This document shows positions 6,737 to 8,804 of a stretch of 8,804 nucleotides of DNA, piece by piece. The position numbers and the translations under genes are program-made. Source of the DNA: Treponema sp. (GTDB taxonomy: Bacteria; Spirochaetota; Spirochaetia; Treponematales; Breznakiellaceae); contig JAITAI010000090.1 in assembly GCA_031284195.1 (NCBI GenBank), positions 1 through 8,804 on the forward strand, read 5' to 3'. Within the stretch, counting starts at the first letter, position 1. Each line of letters opens with the position of its first letter. The notes under the pieces were generated by a model. The model was given only the letters and a program-made list of their open reading frames with translations, had not been told where the DNA came from and searched no databases.

Positions 6737-7002
6737 TTAGTCATCAACGGGCATTGTTTCTGATGTTAGTCCATTGAGAAGGCAAGGGTGGTTCCCAACG
6801 GTCCGGAAATAATCATGAAGGTAGCAGCATATCCGCTGCTTGAACTGGAGAGAGAACCTCATCTCCATGGTCTCCCTGACAGGAACAGTATCACTTTGTA
6901 GCCAGTTTCTGTATGAGTAGGGTCTTCACTGTCTCGGTTTAGAGTAGTTCTGAGGTACTTAGAAATGTCGGTTTCCTTTGGGTCTAGGATTTGACATAGT
7001 AA
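6737..7002 (-). pseudogene. possible decayed minus-strand gene between the two promoter copies
   Basis: Two minus-strand frames join end to end. One, 7002-6859, is open for 47 codons without a start and reads like protein (DPKETDISKYLRTTLNRDSE, then GYKVILFLSGRPW). It stops at TGA 6861-6859. The second runs from ATG 6868 to TAA 6739-6737, 43 codons (QFKQRICCYLHDYFRTVGNH...). They overlap by ten bases, as expected of one gene broken by a frameshift and placed just downstream of the degenerate promoter copy. I recognise no family, and chance frames of this length are common, so this is tentative. A stem AGCAGC/GCTGCT sits at 6823-6840. Confidence 0.25.
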
Positions 7003-7058
7003 TTACATATAGTTTATATGATTATAGTCGATCTCATACAAAAGGGTATGTACAAAAC
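6994..7058. repeat. promoter-region repeat, copy 2 (degenerate)
   Basis: Direct-orientation copy of 6589-6659, 405 bp away. TATAAT is kept on the minus strand (7026-7021), but the upstream TTGTAT is now only nine bases away, so the minus promoter is probably dead. The 17-bp palindrome is missing. On the plus strand TTGACA (6991-6996) with TATATG at 7015-7020 could be a weak rightward promoter towards the insertion sequence. Confidence 0.6.
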
Positions 7059-7088
7059 TCTTAACCAAGGGGTACCATAGGCATGTTC

Positions 7089-7187
7089 TTAAGGCTTAGT
7101 TTTTAATAGGGCAAGTATACGTTCAAAGGCAGAATTAGGCTTCCTGAGTTCCCAGGAACCTCTGGTGATTTTTACAGAGGGAAATAC
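7089..7187 (-). pseudogene. 3' tail of an unknown minus-strand gene cut by the ISAs1 element
   Basis: From the left edge of the insertion sequence the minus strand is open for 32 codons to TAA 7091-7089. It reads VKITRGSWELRKPNSAFERI and then LALLKTKP, with the helical, charged look of a genuine C-terminus. The same frame runs on into the element only as antisense of its transposase. I do not recognise the family. Its 5' part is not found on the other side of the element, where an IS1 fragment lies instead. Confidence 0.4.
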
Positions 7188-7205
7188 CAGGATAAACGCA
7201 TAGAA
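7187..7205 (+). repeat. ISAs1 left terminal inverted repeat
   Basis: CCAGGATAAACGCATAGAA, identical to the reverse complement of 8544-8562. The match ends one base outside (A versus G), which sets the boundary at 7187 or 7188. Confidence 0.92.
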
Positions 7206-7230
7206 ATTTCCAAGTTCCGTGTAATGGGGT

Positions 7231-8543
7231 ATGTTGAAGCACGAAAGCGGAAATATGACGAAAAAGAGGGTCAAAATACAGGAAATTCGGGAATTGATGG
7301 AGAAATACAGGGTAACTTGTATCGAGAATGTCGACATTGCATCGCTACGGGACCTTCGGGAGGTATTTGAATCACTGGAGGTCAAGCGGTTTGAGCCGTA
7401 TGTGAAGCATCTACTGTCGAATATCGTGATGATCACGCTGATAGGGGTATTGGCAAATACGGATGAATGGAGCCAGATCGCGGCTTTTGCGGCGGCGAAA
7501 GCGGAATGGCTGAAAAACTTTCTCAAACTACCGAAGGGGATACCCTCACATGACACGATACAACAGGTGATGTCGATGTATAGATGGGAGGGTGCGGTAC
7601 AGCCTGCGCATACAATTGCTGGTGAAACGGATAGACAGTCTTACGGAAACCGGGCGGCGGCTCAAGGGCACAGCGGGAGAGGACACGAGGGAGGGCAGCC
7701 TGAAATGGTGGCGATAGACGGGAAGACGAGCCGGGGGAGCAAGGGGGACCGTGATGCGGCGGCGGGGATGCATACGGTAAGCGCGTATTCGACGGACCGG
7801 GGTCTGGGGCTATCGGTGGTAGAGGAGAAGAGCAATGAGATACCGGCGGTGAGGGACTTGCGGGATATAACGGACATCCGAGGCTGTATCGTAACGTGGG
7901 ACGCGCTGAACAGGCAAAAAGAGACGGTGCGGGCGGTAATCGCCAAGAAAGGGGACTCTGTGGGTGCGTTGCAAGGGAACCAGCAGAGTTTTTATGAGGA
8001 TGTGGCGTTGTATTGCGATGAAACAACCTTACGAGAACTGGAAGGTAACTCCCAGACCTCTCTAAAGACGGTGGACAAAGAACAAAGCGGGGTAGCGACA
8101 CGGGAGTAGTACCTTACTCAGGACATAGGATGGCTGGTTCAAAAAGATGAATGGGCAGGGCTGAAGAGCATTGGCTGTGTCAGGCGCAGGCTGGAGCAGT
8201 TCAATGGAGAGACGAGACCCGGTATTTTATCGCTCGTATTAGCGACATAGAGTATTTTGCGAACGCGGCGAAGGGGCATTGGCAGGTAGAAAACAAACTG
8301 CACGGGCATCTTGAGTATACCTTCGGGGATGACTGGAACACGAGGATGAGGAAGAAGGGGGCGCAAACGATGAAGCGGGTAGCGCTGGCCATTCTTTCGC
8401 TGGTACCGGGGGCTTTTGATGACCGGAGTTTGAAGGGGATCCGGTTTATGCTGGCGCTGAGTTTTGAACGGCATATTGAGACTATTTTCAAGCTGCTCAC
8501 TACCCAGGCCATTCGGAACCTTCTCCTGCCTCATTCATCCTAA
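7231..8543 (+). pseudogene. ISAs1-family DDE transposase, multiply disrupted
   Basis: This would catalyse cut-and-paste or replicative movement of the element. Family blocks in order: LKLPKGIPSHDTIQQVMSM (7525-7578); VAIDGKTSRGS with the first catalytic D (about 7708); VSAYSTDRGL; EKSNEIPAV; GCIVTWDALNRQKE with the second D; GALQGNQ; EQSGVATRE; WAGLKSIG; ETRYFIARISDIEYFA; and GHWQVENKLH with the catalytic E. Damage: (a) after VMSM a one-base insertion near 7579 moves true coding to the second frame, which reads IDGRVRYSLRIQLLVKRIDS and then LTETGRRLKGT, until it returns to the first frame near 7692-7700; (b) amber TAG 8107-8109 where the family has RE-Y-YLT; (c) a one-base loss near 8200-8212 before ETRYF. 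The first frame is open from 7231 to 8109 despite (a). ATG 7255 is an alternative start. It ends at TAA 8541-8543. Confidence 0.88.
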
Positions 8544-8562
8544 TTCTATGCGTTTATCCTGG
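8544..8562 (-). repeat. ISAs1 right terminal inverted repeat
   Basis: Reverse complement of the left repeat over all 19 bases. It overlaps nothing essential: the transposase stop is TAA 8541-8543, directly before it. Confidence 0.92.
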
Positions 8563-8804
8563 CGGACTGAAGTCCGCAATTACCTGTGCCCCAAGTGCGG
8601 ACACCGGTTTATCAGTGCTCATGAAATGACCTACCGGGGCTACCTTCCCTCTATAGTCGACCTGGTCAAAATCATGCTCGTCCGGGGAATTGGCACAGGG
8701 GACATCAGGGCCGTACTGAAAATCAGTATCCATTAGGTCTTAAAAGTGCTCAGAACGACCAAATACCGGATAATACCGAAACAAAAACACGATGATTGTC
8801 TGGA
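8563..8804 (+). mobile_element. IS1-family element fragment, 5' end replaced by ISAs1
   Basis: Only the interior of an IS1-like element is present. It starts at the outer edge of the ISAs1 right repeat and runs off the window. The coding frame begins at once at 8563 with RTEVRNYLCPKCGHRF, so the element start, its left inverted repeat and the first half of the zinc-binding N-terminus are missing. The right end lies outside the window. Confidence 0.7.
8563..8804 (+). pseudogene. IS1-family transposase fragment with internal amber stop
   Basis: The DNA-binding N-terminal part of an IS1-type transposase (InsA-like zinc ribbon plus helix-turn-helix). Seen: CPKCGHRF with the second pair of zinc cysteines, then LVKIMLVRGIGTGDIRAVLK, the helix-turn-helix region, and ISIH. 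TAG 8734-8736 interrupts at the position of a likely lysine (AAG to TAG). The same frame then continues as VLKVLRTTKYRIIPKQKHDD and CL to the window edge, as expected for IS1 proteins. IS1 elements often use a programmed -1 shift between insA and insB', but here the same frame simply resumes after the stop and no A6-7 slippery run is seen near it. This looks like point-mutation decay. Confidence 0.72.

Larger units (their letters stand above)
7187..8562 (+). mobile_element. ISAs1-family insertion sequence, complete ends, dead transposase
   Basis: A 1,376-bp element (1,374 bp if the outer base is excluded), well inside the 1.2-1.5 kb range of the ISAs1 family. It is bounded by perfect 19-bp terminal inverted repeats starting CCAGG/CAGG. 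It carries one plus-strand transposase that is broken in several places. The family normally makes 8-10 bp target duplications, but the flanking bases (AGGGAAATAC on the left, CGGACTGAAG on the right) do not match. The element therefore no longer sits in its original target on at least one side. Confidence 0.9.

Noticed and set aside
7014..7100. Riboswitch or attenuator upstream of the ISAs1 transposase
   Set aside because: This stretch lies outside the element and shows only the degenerate promoter repeat. No aptamer-like conserved structure is recognisable.
7089..7556. 155-codon minus-strand frame crossing the ISAs1 left end
   Set aside because: Most of it is antisense to the transposase. 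Only the last 32 codons, outside the element, look like real coding sequence and are reported separately.
7523..8101. Long minus-strand open frame of 192 codons opposite the transposase
   Set aside because: It is antisense to the conserved ISAs1 transposase, proline/serine-rich and arginine-rich as expected from a shadow frame, with no motif.
8107..8736. Amber (TAG) codons in two transposases as a sign of recoded TAG, for example pyrrolysine
   Set aside because: The permease gene at 3978-4922 ends normally with TAG, and the ISAs1 transposase also has frameshifts that recoding cannot explain. Ordinary decay is simpler.

Overview
The window looks like a chromosomal segment of a mid-G+C bacterium, most likely a spirochaete of the Treponema group. 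This rests on the MurC subtype (AETCEY motif), the relaxed lipobox of the solute-binding lipoprotein, and transposase wording that resembles treponemal insertion sequences. It is an inference from recognition; no database search was run.

Layout: (1) 1-205 holds a decayed IS630-type transposase fragment that runs right up to murC. (2) 206-2586 is a plus-strand pair, murC (UDP-N-acetylmuramate--L-alanine ligase) and a yicC-family endoribonuclease gene. They overlap by a GTGA junction, so they are probably co-transcribed and translationally coupled. (3) 2587-3097 is a convergent spacer with weak hairpins, a perfect 14-bp palindrome, and a 12-bp inverted repeat that brackets a doubtful 81-codon ORF. 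(4) 3098-6554 is a minus-strand group read right to left: a family-5 (dipeptide/oligopeptide/nickel type) solute-binding lipoprotein, a DppB-type permease, then yqeC, an accessory factor of selenium-dependent molybdenum hydroxylases. The second permease and the ATPases that such a transporter needs are absent. (5) 6555-7187 is about 630 bp without an intact gene. It contains a strong sigma70-type promoter for the lipoprotein gene with a 17-bp palindrome in its spacer, a second degenerate copy of that promoter region about 400 bp away, a long hairpin, and remnants of minus-strand coding sequence. (6) 7187-8562 is a whole ISAs1-family element with perfect 19-bp terminal inverted repeats, but its transposase is dead (one amber stop and several frameshifts). 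(7) 8563-8804 is the interior of an IS1-family element, cut on its 5' side by the ISAs1 end and carrying its own amber stop.

Working genes: murC makes the first peptide addition in peptidoglycan synthesis. The lipoprotein and permease form half of an uptake system from a controlled promoter. yqeC rides downstream of them, which hints at, but does not prove, a link between a transported substrate and selenium/molybdenum enzyme maturation. The right third is a graveyard of nested, inactivated insertion sequences. I found no CRISPR array, tRNA, rRNA, phage module or recognisable defence system, and nothing I would call a new biological system. The most notable items are the duplicated promoter region with its palindromic operator-like site, the yqeC position in an incomplete ABC operon, and the ISAs1 element whose two flanks do not match.
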